Below, piece by piece: positions 9,105 through 22,200 of a stretch of DNA of 64,000 nucleotides. The position numbers and the translations under genes are program-made. This DNA is from Rhodanobacter sp. MP7CTX1 (lineage in GTDB: Bacteria > Pseudomonadota > Gammaproteobacteria > Xanthomonadales > Rhodanobacteraceae), in NCBI RefSeq assembly GCF_014205795.1, contig NZ_JACHCN010000010.1, positions 62,001-126,000 on the forward strand, given 5' to 3'. The notes under the pieces were generated by a model. The model searched no databases. It had not been told where the DNA came from and worked only from the letters and a program-made list of their open reading frames with translations. How positions within the stretch are numbered: position 1 is the stretch's first letter; every line of letters begins with the position of its first letter.

Positions 9105-10097
9105 ATGATTCAGGGATGTGAAAATCCACAGGTCGATCCGCAGCTGCGCCGTGCGCCGCGCGTTTCCTACCGTATGGCCGATGTCGCCGCCGCGCTGAAC
9201 GAGCCCGGCACCTTGGCGCTACTCGGCTTTGGCGCTGGCAGTCCGGCGTCCGATGACCCACGTTTTCTGCAAGTGGCGCTGGAGTGTTTCGACGCGCCTG
9301 CCCCGCTGGAAATCTGGCAGGTCGACGCGCCAGTGAGCCATGGTGTCGACGGCGCACTGCGCTGGTCGACGGGTGGCGGCTGGCTGTTCGCGGCGATCGA
9401 GCTGGACGAAGTCGACCACGGCGGCCCCAGCGCCACTGCGCAGCAAGCCTACGAGCACTTGCACCGGTTCGTCGCCACGCACAGTGCGCGACATGTACTT
9501 CGCGTCTGGAATTACCTTGCCGCGATCAATCACGGCGCTGGCGATGCCGAACGCTACAAGCAATTCTGCGACGGTCGCGCCGCCGGCATGGGGCATTTCT
9601 TCGCGGAGGGTTTTCCCGCCGCCACCGCGATTGGGCATCATGGGTCGCCGCATCGGCTGCAGGTCTATCTGCTGGCCTGCGACCAGCCCGGCACCCGGGT
9701 GGAGAATCCGCGCCAGGTCAGCGCCTGGCGCTATCCACGCCAGTACGGCCGCACGCCGCCGGGCTTTGCCCGCGCGATGACGCTGCCAGCGCAGGATGCG
9801 CTGGCGATCTCAGGCACGGCCGCCGTAGTGGGCCATGCCTCGGCACACCAGGACGATCTGGATGCCCAGCTCGAGGAAACCCTGACCAACCTGGAAGCGC
9901 TGCTGGCGAGCGCCAACATGGCCGCGGGCTTCGACACCCAGTCGCCGCTGAAAGCCTATGTACGCCATCCCACCGACGCATCACGCGTGAGCGAGTTCCT
10001 GCAACGCCGCCTGCCCGGTGTACCCGTGCTGCTGCTGCACGGCGACATCTGCCGCCGTGAGCTGCTGGTGGAAATTGATGGCTGGCGCTATGCGTGA
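9105..10097 (+). CDS. xanB2: XanB2-type chorismatase (3-/4-hydroxybenzoate synthase)
   Basis: A 330-residue protein of the FkbO/Hyg5/XanB2 chorismatase family. In Xanthomonas the homologue hydrolyses chorismate to 3-hydroxybenzoate and 4-hydroxybenzoate, feeding xanthomonadin head-group synthesis, ubiquinone and diffusible-factor signalling. The family pattern is clear in RVWNYLAAINHGAGD, the YKQFCDGRA segment, the GTAAVVGHAS motif and the LLLHGDICRRELLVEIDG tail. Its length matches the Xanthomonas protein. The gene is divergent from the ACP gene, and no chorismate lyase ubiC is seen beside it, as expected if XanB2 does that job. Confidence 0.9.
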   Translation: MIQGCENPQVDPQLRRAPRVSYRMADVAAALNEPGTLALLGFGAGSPASDDPRFLQVALECFDAPAPLEIWQVDAPVSHGVDGALRWSTGGGWLFAAIELDEVDHGGPSATAQQAYEHLHRFVATHSARHVLRVWNYLAAINHGAGDAERYKQFCDGRAAGMGHFFAEGFPAATAIGHHGSPHRLQVYLLACDQPGTRVENPRQVSAWRYPRQYGRTPPGFARAMTLPAQDALAISGTAAVVGHASAHQDDLDAQLEETLTNLEALLASANMAAGFDTQSPLKAYVRHPTDASRVSEFLQRRLPGVPVLLLHGDICRRELLVEIDGWRYA

Positions 10098-10172
10098 GGC
10101 CAAGCCTCAATAGGCGCGAATAACCGCAAATCCTGGTTTTGCGTGACCATCTCTGCAGGGATCGGCACCGCC

Positions 10173-10757
10173 TCACGGTTGCGGATAGGCAGGATCCAAG
10201 CGGGCGAGAAAGGTATTCACTTCGGAACGGATATATCCGTTTGCATGATCTCGGGGATTGGTCGTGCGTTCCTCGTGCGCTGGCAATTTCTGCAGAAGTT
10301 TTCCGGTTGCGGAGTCGAATACATAGATCGTCGCGGTGTAACCCACTTTCGGTGGCGTGTAGCCACCAAGCATAGGCCCGCCGTAGCTGTGACTTGTCAT
10401 GGTAAAGCTGGGAACGACCAGCGGCACGAAATGGACGGCCACTCGGTAGGGCAAATCAGTGCTTCTCCCGAACGAGGGAATTCCGCTCGTGAACAGGGCA
10501 TCGTCCGGTTCAGCCAAGCGCAAGGTGACATGCCGGTCCGTTGCCCAGTCTGAGAAGGTGTTTTCGGCCGTGGAGCAACTGGCGTCTTCACTCGTGCACG
10601 CCAGGTAGAAGGTGAATCGCGGACTTGAGTCGGCCTTGAACAACTGCAGCGATCGCAGCGTCTGTTGGCCAGCCTGACTGACCGCAACATCTGTTCCCGC
10701 ACACCCTTGCAGTACCACCGCAACAACGACACTTGCCATCGAAAGAAAAAGCCGCAT
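10173..10757 (-). CDS. Predicted lipoprotein of unknown function
   Basis: A 194-residue protein with a signal peptide ending in a lipobox, LQGC (Cys near residue 19), so it is probably a lipid-anchored envelope protein. A GGGAG-like ribosome-binding site lies about 6 bases before ATG 10757. The mature part has cysteine pairs (ACTSEDASC) and a C-terminal segment that reads like an outer-membrane assembly or DUF-type lipoprotein, but I do not recognise a family. It is the last gene after glmU on the minus strand and converges on xanB2. Confidence 0.65.
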   Translation of the reverse strand: MRLFLSMASVVVAVVLQGCAGTDVAVSQAGQQTLRSLQLFKADSSPRFTFYLACTSEDASCSTAENTFSDWATDRHVTLRLAEPDDALFTSGIPSFGRSTDLPYRVAVHFVPLVVPSFTMTSHSYGGPMLGGYTPPKVGYTATIYVFDSATGKLLQKLPAHEERTTNPRDHANGYIRSEVNTFLARLDPAYPQP

Positions 10758-10843
10758 CGCATGCTCCCTTGCCGTCAGGCGATTCCCGTTGGGGTGATCG
10801 ATTCAAACCAACGAAGCATCGGGTGATGCTTACCCATCTTTTA

Positions 10844-12214
10844 TCATGGTTTCTTCGCCGGCCGCTTCCAGCCATGAAAGGTCTGCTGCCTTCCGCGTGC
10901 CACGGTGAGTTCGCCCTCGGGTGCATCCCGGGTGATCACCGAGCCGGCGCCGATAGTGGCCTGCGCACCTATGCTCACCGGCGCCACCAGCGCGCTATTT
11001 GAGCCGATGAAGGCGCCATCGCCGATGTGCGTAACGAATTTGTTGATGCCGTCGTAGTTGCAGGTGATGGTGCCGGCGCCGATGTTTACGTTGCGGCCGA
11101 TCTCGCTGTCGCCGAGGTAGCTGAGGTGGTTGGCCTTGCTGCCTTCGCCGAGATGGGTTTTCTTGGTTTCCACGAAGTTGCCGACATGCACGCCGCGATC
11201 GAGTTCGGTACCCGGACGCAGCCGCGCGAACGGACCGATCGTGCACGGCCCATGCGTGATCACGCCGTCCAGATCGCAGTGCGACTGCACTACCGTGCCG
11301 GCGGCGAGCTGGACGTCTTTCAACCGGGTGAACGCGCCGACGCGAACGTCGTCACCCAGCACCACGCTGCCTTCGAGAATCACGTCGATGTCCAGCTCGA
11401 CATCACGACCGTGAGTGACGGCGCCGCGCACATCGAGGCGTGCCGGATCGGCCAGACGTACACCAGCCATGGCCAGCGCGCGGGCTGCACGCTGGCGGTA
11501 TTGCGCTTCCAATTCAGTGAGCTGCCAGGGGTCGTTGACCCCAGCGGCCTCCACCGGATCGGCGCATTCAATGTTGCGTGCGCCACGACCTTCTTCTGCC
11601 GCCATGCGGAAAATGTCGGTGAGGTAATACTCACCCTGGGCATTGTTGCGCTCGAGCCGGCTGACCCAGCCACGCAGCGCCTGCGCTTCGGCCGCGAGGA
11701 TGCCGGTGTTGACCAGGTTGATCGCACGCTGAGCGACGTCGGCGTCCTTTTCCTCGATTACCTCGCGGATTCCGCCATTGCCGTCGCGCAGCACGCGGCC
11801 GTAACCGTACGGGTTTTCGAGCCGGGTGGTGAGCAGGCGTAACACGGCATCACCCTGCACCAACTGCTGCAGCGTCTCGACCCGGGTCAGCGGCACATCG
11901 CCGTACAGCACCAGCACCTGCACGCCGTCGGGTATGCCGATGAGCGCCCGCTCCACCGCGTGGCCGGTGCCCAGCCGCTCGGCCTGCAGCACCCAATGCA
12001 AGTCGGCCTGATGGGCGAATGCCGCCTGCACCTGCTCGCCGCAATGACCGTAGACGATATGGATCGCCGCCGGCTGCAACGCGCGGGCCGTGCCGAGCAC
12101 ATGGGCCAACAGTGGCCTGCCCGCCAACGGCATCAAGACCTTGGCCCGATTGGACTTCATCCGGGTGCCGGCGCCAGCGGCCAGGATGATCACGTGCAAG
12201 GCAGGGGTTTCCAT
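10844..12214 (-). CDS. glmU: Bifunctional GlmU uridylyltransferase/acetyltransferase
   Basis: A 456-residue cytoplasmic enzyme that acetylates glucosamine-1-phosphate and then makes UDP-N-acetylglucosamine for peptidoglycan and LPS. The N-terminal half has [11 protein letters not shown] and the VLYGDVPL metal site; the C-terminal half is a left-handed beta-helix of hexapeptide repeats ([43 protein letters not shown]). ATG 12214 was chosen because the family begins a few residues before that loop. It follows the DUF748 gene by about 60 bases and lies downstream of the atp operon, a common gammaproteobacterial order. Confidence 0.95.
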   Translation of the reverse strand: METPALHVIILAAGAGTRMKSNRAKVLMPLAGRPLLAHVLGTARALQPAAIHIVYGHCGEQVQAAFAHQADLHWVLQAERLGTGHAVERALIGIPDGVQVLVLYGDVPLTRVETLQQLVQGDAVLRLLTTRLENPYGYGRVLRDGNGGIREVIEEKDADVAQRAINLVNTGILAAEAQALRGWVSRLERNNAQGEYYLTDIFRMAAEEGRGARNIECADPVEAAGVNDPWQLTELEAQYRQRAARALAMAGVRLADPARLDVRGAVTHGRDVELDIDVILEGSVVLGDDVRVGAFTRLKDVQLAAGTVVQSHCDLDGVITHGPCTIGPFARLRPGTELDRGVHVGNFVETKKTHLGEGSKANHLSYLGDSEIGRNVNIGAGTITCNYDGINKFVTHIGDGAFIGSNSALVAPVSIGAQATIGAGSVITRDAPEGELTVARGRQQTFHGWKRPAKKP

Positions 12215-12277
12215 TTCGGCACCACGCGTCGGGGTCAGTGATCGCGCAGGATACATCGAGTTTTCGCGGATCGCGGC

Positions 12278-13360
12278 TCAGCGCGCGGCGGCGTCGCCAG
12301 CGGGCTTCAGCTTCTGCAGTTGCGGCGTGTAGGTTTTGACGAAGGCGTTGCGCAGCACGCCAAGGATGGCCTGCGAGGTATCCAGTTGCTTGTCGTCGAT
12401 GCGCCCACTGATCGGCACGCGGGTTGCGAACTCGTCCGTCGCCTGATTCTTGAACAACGACACCACCCCCTGGGCCAGGGCTTCATAGGCCAGCTTGATG
12501 GGCCCCTTCTTGTCCTGCTCCACATCCTGCTTCCAGCTGAATATCTTGAGGTCATGAAAGATCGGTTTGGCATAGCCGTCCAGCTGCCCGTTCTTGGCTT
12601 CCAGCTCCATCGTGAAAGTGCCGGTGCCGCCAGCGAAATCGAGGCCGGCATACGCTTGCGCAAGCGCGTTGGCCTTGGTCAGCTGGATGCCGGTGACATC
12701 CAGCTGATAGGAAAAGTCGCCAAAATGATTGAGCGGATCGAAAACGCCGTCGGATTTCATCGGCGCATCGTCGAGAACCCTCGCGGTGACATGCAGCTCG
12801 GCTACACGATTGCCGCCGCGCCGTTCAATGTTGGTCAGATTGGTGACGGTGCCATTGACGTCGGTCATCTTGAGATCGACGCGGGGGTTCGACACGAAAC
12901 TCTGGAAGGTGACCGTGCCCTGGCTTACGTTGACCTCGTCCAGTCGCATCGGGGCCAGCAACTTAAGCTTGGCCCGCCAGTCCACGCCCTTGCCGGTCTG
13001 GCTACCCTGCTCACCGTGACCCTGCACAAAATTGACCGTGGGCTGGAAGAAGTAGATCTTGCCTCGAAACACGCCATGGCCCAACGCGAGCCAGCTCAGT
13101 TCGATATCGGCACGTGGGCTATCGAGCAGGGGCGCCGGCTCTTTGCCTGTCGTCTTGACGACACTCAGTCCGTTGATGGTGTAACCGCCGCGCCACAAGT
13201 GCAGGCTGATATCCGCGATCTCGCCGTGGTAATCGCCCATCTGATCCATGCGTGCATTGAGATAGTGCTTCACCGCGTAAGGCAACAGCGCGCGGACGAT
13301 CAGCAGCAGCAGGATGACAGCCAGCAGCCAGCCCAGGTGACGGCGATGATGAGGCTTCAT
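12278..13360 (-). CDS. DUF748 family membrane-anchored protein
   Basis: A 360-residue protein with one N-terminal membrane helix (LGWLLAVILLLLIVRALLPYAV) followed by a large periplasmic AsmA-like beta-rich region typical of DUF748. Related AsmA/TamB-type proteins take part in lipid or envelope homeostasis; a specific role for this one is not known. Segments such as WLALGHGVFRGKIYFFQPTVNF and the domain length of about 320 residues fit the family. It lies alone between atpC and glmU. Confidence 0.75.
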   Translation of the reverse strand: MKPHHRRHLGWLLAVILLLLIVRALLPYAVKHYLNARMDQMGDYHGEIADISLHLWRGGYTINGLSVVKTTGKEPAPLLDSPRADIELSWLALGHGVFRGKIYFFQPTVNFVQGHGEQGSQTGKGVDWRAKLKLLAPMRLDEVNVSQGTVTFQSFVSNPRVDLKMTDVNGTVTNLTNIERRGGNRVAELHVTARVLDDAPMKSDGVFDPLNHFGDFSYQLDVTGIQLTKANALAQAYAGLDFAGGTGTFTMELEAKNGQLDGYAKPIFHDLKIFSWKQDVEQDKKGPIKLAYEALAQGVVSLFKNQATDEFATRVPISGRIDDKQLDTSQAILGVLRNAFVKTYTPQLQKLKPAGDAAAR

Positions 13361-13449
13361 GGAGTCGCTTCACGGAGAGTTGGCCCATCTTAAGCGTTGC
13401 GATGTTCGCGCGGCGTCGACGAGCTGCTGCCAGGCGTTTCCCGCATGGC

Positions 13450-13475
13450 AAAACGCCGGCACTTGGCCGGCGTTT
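13450..13475 (-). terminator. Intrinsic terminator after atpC
   Basis: A 10-base-pair perfect stem (AAACGCCGGC with GCCGGCGTTT) and a five-base loop lie 25 bases after the atpC stop. On the minus strand the stem runs into TTTTG, so it should end the ATP synthase operon transcript. Confidence 0.8.
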
Positions 13476-13500
13476 CGTCTCGAACCTGGGTTCGCGAATC

Positions 13501-13926
13501 TCAGTGCTTGAGGTTCTTGCGCAGACGCTCCAGCGCCTGCAGCTGAGCCATCGCCTCGGCCAGCTTGGCCTGGGCTTCGAAAATTTCGATCGCGTCGGTA
13601 CGGTTCGCCAGCGCGTCCTCGGCTTCTTTCTTGGCGCGCTGTGCGGCGTTTTCGTCCAGATCGGCAGCGCGCACGGCGGTGTCGGCCAGCACGGTAACCA
13701 CTTGCGGCTGCACTTCCAGGATGCCACCGGAGACGTAGAACTGCAGGCGCTCACCATTGGCCTGCAGCACATCGACGTGGCCCGGCTTGAGGCGGGTGAT
13801 CAGCGGCGCGTGGCGGGGCGTGATGCCCAGCTCGCCCAGCTCGCCGGTGGCAACGACCATCGTCGCGTCGCCGGAGAAAATCTCGGCTTCGGCACTGACG
13901 ATGTCGCAACGGATGGTCTGACTCAT
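13501..13926 (-). CDS. atpC: ATP synthase epsilon subunit
   Basis: A 141-residue epsilon subunit of the F1 sector, starting [17 protein letters not shown]. The N-terminal beta-sandwich has [14 protein letters not shown] and the C-terminal helical hairpin runs through [20 protein letters not shown]. It couples rotation of the central stalk and inhibits ATP hydrolysis. It is the last gene of the atp operon and is followed by an intrinsic terminator. Confidence 0.96.
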   Translation of the reverse strand: MSQTIRCDIVSAEAEIFSGDATMVVATGELGELGITPRHAPLITRLKPGHVDVLQANGERLQFYVSGGILEVQPQVVTVLADTAVRAADLDENAAQRAKKEAEDALANRTDAIEIFEAQAKLAEAMAQLQALERLRKNLKH

Positions 13927-13996
13927 GTACGGATGTCCGCTTCGTGATGGGCGAGCCAGCTGACCCGCCGCCATTGGTCGATCAGTCTACCGTCGA

Positions 13997-16412
<2,416 letters not shown>

Positions 16413-16515
16413 GCTCTATCCGCTCGTTATGCTCGCTGGTGGGAAGAAGACATCAGCTCGATGCCCGCTTCCGATTCGCCGTTACCGACCCGCCAATATC
16501 GACAATTACCGATAA

Positions 16516-18066
16516 TTACCAGCTGCCGGTCTTCTTGTACTCGTCGAGCGAAGCCTTGAACGTGGCTTCGATGTCGTTATTCCAGTCACCGGTCGCCACG
16601 ATCTTGGTCATCAGCTCTTCGTGGTTCTGGTGCATGAACGCGTGCAGACCCTTCTCGAACGGCAGCACCTTGTTGACCGGCAGGTCATCGAGGTAGCCCT
16701 TCTCGGCCGCGTACACCGACAGTGCCAGCTCGGCGATCGACAGCGGTGCGTACTGCGCCTGCTTCATCAGCTCGGTAACGCGCTGACCGCGGTCGAGCTG
16801 CGCACGGGTGGCCGGATCCAGGTCCGAAGCGAACTGCGCGAACGCGGCCAGCTCACGGTACTGCGCCAGCGCCAGCTTCACACCGCCGGACAGCTTCTTG
16901 ACGATCTTGGTCTGCGCGGCACCGCCGACGCGGGACACCGAGATACCGGCGTTCACGGCCGGACGGATACCGGCGTTGAACAGGTCGGTCTCCAGGAAGA
17001 TCTGACCGTCGGTGATCGAGATCACGTTGGTCGGCACGAAGGCGGAAACGTCGCCACCCTGCGTCTCGATGATCGGCAGCGCGGTCAACGAACCGGTCTT
17101 GCCCTTCACTTCACCGTTGGTGAACTTCTCGACGTATTCCTCGGACACGCGCGAAGCGCGCTCGAGCAGACGCGAGTGGAGATAGAACACGTCGCCCGGG
17201 TACGCTTCGCGGCCCGGCGGGCGCTTCAGCAGCAGGGAAATCTGACGGTAGGCCACGGCCTGCTTGGACAGATCGTCATACACGATCAGCGCGTCTTCGC
17301 CGCGGTCGCGGAAGTACTCGCCCATCGCGCAACCGGAATACGGTGCGACGTACTGCAGCGCGGCCGACTCGGACGCCGAAGCAACCACGATGATGGTGTT
17401 GGCCAGGGCACCGTTCGCCTCGAGCTTGCGCACCACGTTCGCGATCGACGAACGCTTCTGGCCAATCGCGACGTAGATGCACTTAATGCCGGAATCTTTC
17501 TGCGCGATGATCGCGTCGATCGCCAGCGCGGTCTTGCCGGTCTGGCGGTCGCCGATGATCAGCTCACGCTGACCGCGGCCGACCGGGATCATCGCGTCGA
17601 CCGACTTGTAGCCGGTCTGCAGCGGCTGGTCGACCGACTTACGCCAGATCACGCCCGGCGCGACTTTCTCGATCGCGGAGCTGAGCTTGGCGCCAAGCGG
17701 ACCCTTGCCATCGATCGGATTGCCCAGCGCGTCGACGACGCGGCCGAGCAGTTCCGGGCCGACCGGCACTTCAAGGATGCGGCCGGTGGTCTTGGCCGTA
17801 TCGCCTTCACGCAGGTGCTGGTATTCACCGAGCACCACCGCGCCGACCGAGTCGCGCTCGAGGTTCAGCGCCAGCGCAAACGAGTTGCCCGGCAGCTCGA
17901 TCATTTCGCCCTGCATCACATCGGCGAGGCCGTGGATGCGCACGATGCCGTCGGACACGCTGATGATCGTGCCCTCGTTGCGCGCTTCCGCGCCGAGCTT
18001 GAACTGCTCGATGCGGCTCTTGATCAGTTCGCTGATTTCGGACGGATTCAAAGTGGTGCTGGACAT
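16516..18066 (-). CDS. atpA: ATP synthase alpha subunit
   Basis: The 516-residue non-catalytic nucleotide-binding subunit of F1. It has the P-loop GDRQTGKTA, the [17 protein letters not shown] region, and the [20 protein letters not shown] segment, all family hallmarks. ATG 18066 begins [20 protein letters not shown], the conserved delta-binding N-terminus. A long open frame on the opposite strand here is only a shadow of its codon pattern. Confidence 0.98.
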   Translation of the reverse strand: MSSTTLNPSEISELIKSRIEQFKLGAEARNEGTIISVSDGIVRIHGLADVMQGEMIELPGNSFALALNLERDSVGAVVLGEYQHLREGDTAKTTGRILEVPVGPELLGRVVDALGNPIDGKGPLGAKLSSAIEKVAPGVIWRKSVDQPLQTGYKSVDAMIPVGRGQRELIIGDRQTGKTALAIDAIIAQKDSGIKCIYVAIGQKRSSIANVVRKLEANGALANTIIVVASASESAALQYVAPYSGCAMGEYFRDRGEDALIVYDDLSKQAVAYRQISLLLKRPPGREAYPGDVFYLHSRLLERASRVSEEYVEKFTNGEVKGKTGSLTALPIIETQGGDVSAFVPTNVISITDGQIFLETDLFNAGIRPAVNAGISVSRVGGAAQTKIVKKLSGGVKLALAQYRELAAFAQFASDLDPATRAQLDRGQRVTELMKQAQYAPLSIAELALSVYAAEKGYLDDLPVNKVLPFEKGLHAFMHQNHEELMTKIVATGDWNNDIEATFKASLDEYKKTGSW

Positions 18067-18167
18067 GGTCGTTATCCTGAAATTTTGTTTTCTTCAGAGT
18101 CCGGCCAAGAATGGCCGGTTTTGCTCTTCGCGAAATAGACTTCGCGTGAAATTACTTCGCGTAAAAC

Positions 18168-18701
18168 TTAGTGCGCCAGCGCGCTGGCCAATTTCGCCAG
18201 GCGTCCGCGTGCGGAACCGTCAATCACCTCTTCGCCGGTATCGATCACCACACCGGCAAGCAGCGCGGCATCGACCCGGGCTTCCAGTTCGATCTCGCGC
18301 TTGAAGCGGCGCTTCAGCGATACCTTGAGCTGCTCGGCCTGAGCGGAGTCCAGCGCCATCGCGCTGGTCACCTTGACCAGCAGTTGCGACTCGGACTCGC
18401 GCTTGAACGCCTCGTACAACTCGGCCACTTCCGGCAGCAACGCCAACCGGCGCTGCTCGGCCATTTCGCCGAGGAACTGCGCAAACGGCGCATCGGTAGC
18501 GATACCGACCGGCAGATGCAGTGCGACCAGCTGCGCCGGCAGCACGCGCGGATCGGTGCCGAGCAAGGCCACCCGTGAATCCGCGGCGACTGCTGCAGCA
18601 AAAGCCAGCGCCTGCGACCACGCATCCAGCGAACCGGTCGCATGGGCCACTTCGAACGCGGCGCGAGCGTAGGGACGAGCGAGGGTGATTGCCTGTGCCA
18701 T
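18168..18701 (-). CDS. atpH: ATP synthase delta subunit
   Basis: The 177-residue peripheral stalk subunit linking b to the alpha-beta ring. It starts MAQAITLARPYARAAFEVA, the conserved N-terminal motif, and ends with the two-stranded domain (LEARVDAALLAGVVIDTGEEVIDGS). It follows atpF by three bases, so translation is likely coupled. Confidence 0.96.
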   Translation of the reverse strand: MAQAITLARPYARAAFEVAHATGSLDAWSQALAFAAAVAADSRVALLGTDPRVLPAQLVALHLPVGIATDAPFAQFLGEMAEQRRLALLPEVAELYEAFKRESESQLLVKVTSAMALDSAQAEQLKVSLKRRFKREIELEARVDAALLAGVVIDTGEEVIDGSARGRLAKLASALAH

Positions 18702-18704
18702 CGA

Positions 18705-19175
18705 TCAGATCTCGGCCGCAAGCTGGTCGAGCAACGCCTTGTGCGTCGACGCATCGACTTCGCGCTGCACGATCTTGCTGGCACCCTGCACGGCCAATGC
18801 ACCCACCTGCTCGCGCAGCTGGTCACGGGCACGCTGTGCCATCGAGGCGATATCGTCCTGGGCAGAAGCTTTCAGCCGATTGATCTCGACGATCGCTTCG
18901 CCACGGGCCTTGTCGATGATCTGATTGGCCTGCTGCTGAGCCTTGTCGATGATTTCGGAGGCCTGCTGACGGGCCACCTTGATCTCGGCAGCCACTTTGA
19001 CGTCGGCACTCTTCAGTTCGGCGTGCGCACGCTCGGCGGCATTGAGGCCTTCGGCGATCTTCACCTGCCGCTCTTCAATAGCCTTGTTGATGTGCGGCCA
19101 GATGAAGTGGACGCAGAACCAGATCAGGATGGCGAACGAAAGCATTTCGCCAATCAAGGTCGCGTTGAAATCCAT
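18705..19175 (-). CDS. atpF: ATP synthase b subunit
   Basis: The 156-residue b subunit forming the peripheral stalk. One N-terminal membrane helix ([17 protein letters not shown]) is followed by a long charged helix with the typical alanine-rich dimerisation pattern. The start [12 protein letters not shown] is family-like. Position between atpE and atpH is canonical. Confidence 0.96.
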   Translation of the reverse strand: MDFNATLIGEMLSFAILIWFCVHFIWPHINKAIEERQVKIAEGLNAAERAHAELKSADVKVAAEIKVARQQASEIIDKAQQQANQIIDKARGEAIVEINRLKASAQDDIASMAQRARDQLREQVGALAVQGASKIVQREVDASTHKALLDQLAAEI

Positions 19176-19265
19176 CGCTGCGTTACCTGTAAATACGGGA
19201 TGAAACGGACACGGGTGTTATGCCACCCGTGCCGAACAGACGGCGCCGTAGCGCCGCCAACGGAC

Positions 19266-19562
<297 letters not shown>

Positions 19563-19613
19563 TCAAACTGAAAAGGTCAAAACGGTTAAAACAGATGATT
19601 CGGGTAGCGTAGA

Positions 19614-20420
<807 letters not shown>

Positions 20421-20786
20421 TCAACCCTTGAATCTGAAAGCCAGCAAATAAACCGCGAGGGCAGCCGCCAACCCCGTAATGGCGGCCAGCGGCGGCAACT
20501 TGTATTGAACCAGGATCATGATCAGCCCCCCGACGATCACGATCCACTTGAGGATCATGCCCATCAGCAAGCGGCTCAACGCCAGAACACCTCCGCCCAG
20601 ACCACTGAAGAAGCGTGCCGACATCAGCGCGGTACCCAGCGCCACAATCACCGCACCTGCAGCACCTGACACCGCTTCTCGACGTCCCAGCGTCAGGAAA
20701 GCGAGGCCAACTATGAGCGCCGCAGCGAGCTGCAGCAACATGATGCGCAAGGCGAGACGTCGACCAGAGGCTAGACTGTTGAGCAC
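20421..20786 (-). CDS. atpI: ATP synthase I protein
   Basis: A 121-residue hydrophobic protein with four predicted helices (LALRIMLLQLAAALIVGLAFL, AAGAVIVALGTALMSARFF, LLMGMILKWIVIVGGLIMILV, AITGLAAALAVYLLAF). AtpI assists c-ring assembly. It starts at GTG 20786 and is the first gene of the atp operon. The family is poorly conserved, so the call rests partly on its position. Confidence 0.88.
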   Translation of the reverse strand: MLNSLASGRRLALRIMLLQLAAALIVGLAFLTLGRREAVSGAAGAVIVALGTALMSARFFSGLGGGVLALSRLLMGMILKWIVIVGGLIMILVQYKLPPLAAITGLAAALAVYLLAFRFKG

Positions 20787-20854
20787 GTAACGTCTCCGCG
20801 CGGTTTACACCAGGCGGCACCGATAGAGCTACGGGCCACGATCCAATCCATAAA

Positions 20855-20884
20855 AGTATAGCAGTGCCGTGATTACAACGACAA
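20855..20884 (-). promoter_or_regulatory. Candidate promoter of the atp operon
   Basis: On the minus strand a TTGTCG box is followed after 18 bases by TATACT, close to the sigma-70 consensus. It lies about 70 bases before the GTG of atpI, in the gap between the phasin terminator and the operon. Confidence 0.55.
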
Positions 20885-20976
20885 CCCGCGCTACCTGCGA
20901 CATCTCGTCCCGGCACGCGTGGTTCTCGTCGGCAGCCACGCTGCCTAACGCTTTCCGCCTTTTGCAGCACACATAT

Positions 20977-21005
20977 AAAAGGGGCCGGACTTGAAGTCCG
21001 GCCCC
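20977..21005 (-). terminator. Intrinsic terminator after the phasin gene
   Basis: A perfect 10-base-pair GC stem (GGGGCCGGAC with GTCCGGCCCC) and a five-base loop are followed on the minus strand by TTTTATATG. It lies about 50 bases after the phasin stop and also insulates the atp promoter. Confidence 0.85.
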
Positions 21006-21053
21006 TTCGCTATCGCGGCGAGCCGCGAGAGATATCGCTAATTATCCAGCTTA

Positions 21054-21452
21054 TTACTTGGCAGCCTTCTTGGCGGCGGCGATCGGTGCCGAAACGGCCT
21101 CGTTGGCAGCTTCGTTGGCGGCCTGGCGCTGTTCCTGCACCAGTGCATTCAACGACTCGGCGGTCTTCTGCGTGATCGCGAGGATTTCCTGCGAGACAGC
21201 CACCGAACGCTCGGCGTTCTCACGGGTCAGGCTCGTGCCCTTCTCCCACAGGCTACGCAAGCCGTTGGCGTCACGCGTCTCCAGCGCTTCGGTAACGAAT
21301 TCGGCCGAAACCTTGGCCTGCTGCTCGAGCGTCTTGAGCTGCAGCTCGGCGACCGTCTCCAGACCCTTCAGAGCCAGCGACTGCGCCTTGAACGCGCTGT
21401 CGGTGAACTGCTTGGTGAAAGCGAAAAGCTGATTGTTCAGTTGCTGCGTCAT
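21054..21452 (-). CDS. Phasin family protein
   Basis: A 132-residue helical protein starting MTQQLNNQLFAFTKQFTDSAF, with heptad-like alternation through ALKGLETVAELQLKTLEQQAK and an alanine/lysine-rich C-terminus (AAKKAAK). This matches phasin_2-type proteins that coat polyhydroxyalkanoate granules. The upstream in-frame extension lacks a family match, so ATG 21452 is preferred. No PHA synthase is in the window; the protein may act on granules made from genes elsewhere or as a stress protein. Confidence 0.8.
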   Translation of the reverse strand: MTQQLNNQLFAFTKQFTDSAFKAQSLALKGLETVAELQLKTLEQQAKVSAEFVTEALETRDANGLRSLWEKGTSLTRENAERSVAVSQEILAITQKTAESLNALVQEQRQAANEAANEAVSAPIAAAKKAAK

Positions 21453-21604
21453 GGCGTTGTCCTCGTTGAGGATTGGGGTAGTGGCAGCCACTCTAACAAC
21501 AACTTTGGTGCAGCGCAATATATTTTTGCAAAAAGAATCAGACCAGTCTGCAAATGTTCATATAAAGCGGCAGTTTATGACAATTTTGTGATTATCGCGA
21601 CGCA

Positions 21605-21967
21605 TCAAAAGCTGTCGCGGCTGCAGCTGGCACCCGAAGTACAGGTCTCGTGCACCACCACTTTGTCCAGCCCGGGCAGCTGCGGCAGCAGCCGTTGCCA
21701 GATCCAGCGCGCCAGCATTTCGCTGGTCGGATTCTCCAACCCCTCGATGTCATTGAGGTAGTGATGGTCAAGCTGGTCGTAAAGCGGCGCAAACGCCAGC
21801 TTCAGGTCAGCAAAGTCCATCACCCAACCCAGCTGGGCGTCGGGTTCGCCTACGACATGGATCTCGATGCGGAACGAATGCCCATGCAGCCGCGCACACT
21901 TGTGCCCGGGCGGTACGTTGGGCAGTCGATGCGCTGCCTCGAGCTGAAATACTTTGAAGATATGCAT
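21605..21967 (-). CDS. queD: 6-carboxy-5,6,7,8-tetrahydropterin synthase
   Basis: A 120-residue QueD/PTPS protein that converts dihydroneopterin triphosphate into carboxytetrahydropterin in queuosine synthesis. Zinc ligands are seen as His in EAAHRLP and the HGH pair in CARLHGHSF; the catalytic Cys is just before that pair and the Glu in [13 protein letters not shown] 21967 was chosen because [15 protein letters not shown] is the family start. It is monocistronic, next to the phasin gene. Confidence 0.9.
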   Translation of the reverse strand: MHIFKVFQLEAAHRLPNVPPGHKCARLHGHSFRIEIHVVGEPDAQLGWVMDFADLKLAFAPLYDQLDHHYLNDIEGLENPTSEMLARWIWQRLLPQLPGLDKVVVHETCTSGASCSRDSF

Positions 21968-22200
21968 GGCGGACGCCTGCGTGCCAATGATGGACCGGCT
22001 CAGAACCACGCTTGGGGCGGGTGCACTTCAACAGCGACTCGCGAGCCGTTGTCCTGGGCGACTTTCTGAAGTCTTCCTTTAGCACTGACCGACATTGTCA
22101 GATCCATCGTGCCAACCGGTTTACGTGGTCGCCATTGTAACGACTGTCGCTCAATTTGTAGCGGGAGGGCCCGGCTTGCATCAAACAACGACAGTGGACA

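Noticed and set aside
16621-18138. 505-codon open frame on the plus strand
   Set aside because: It is antisense to atpA in a GC-rich genome, has no family pattern and is a codon-bias shadow. The same holds for 14084-15541 opposite atpD.
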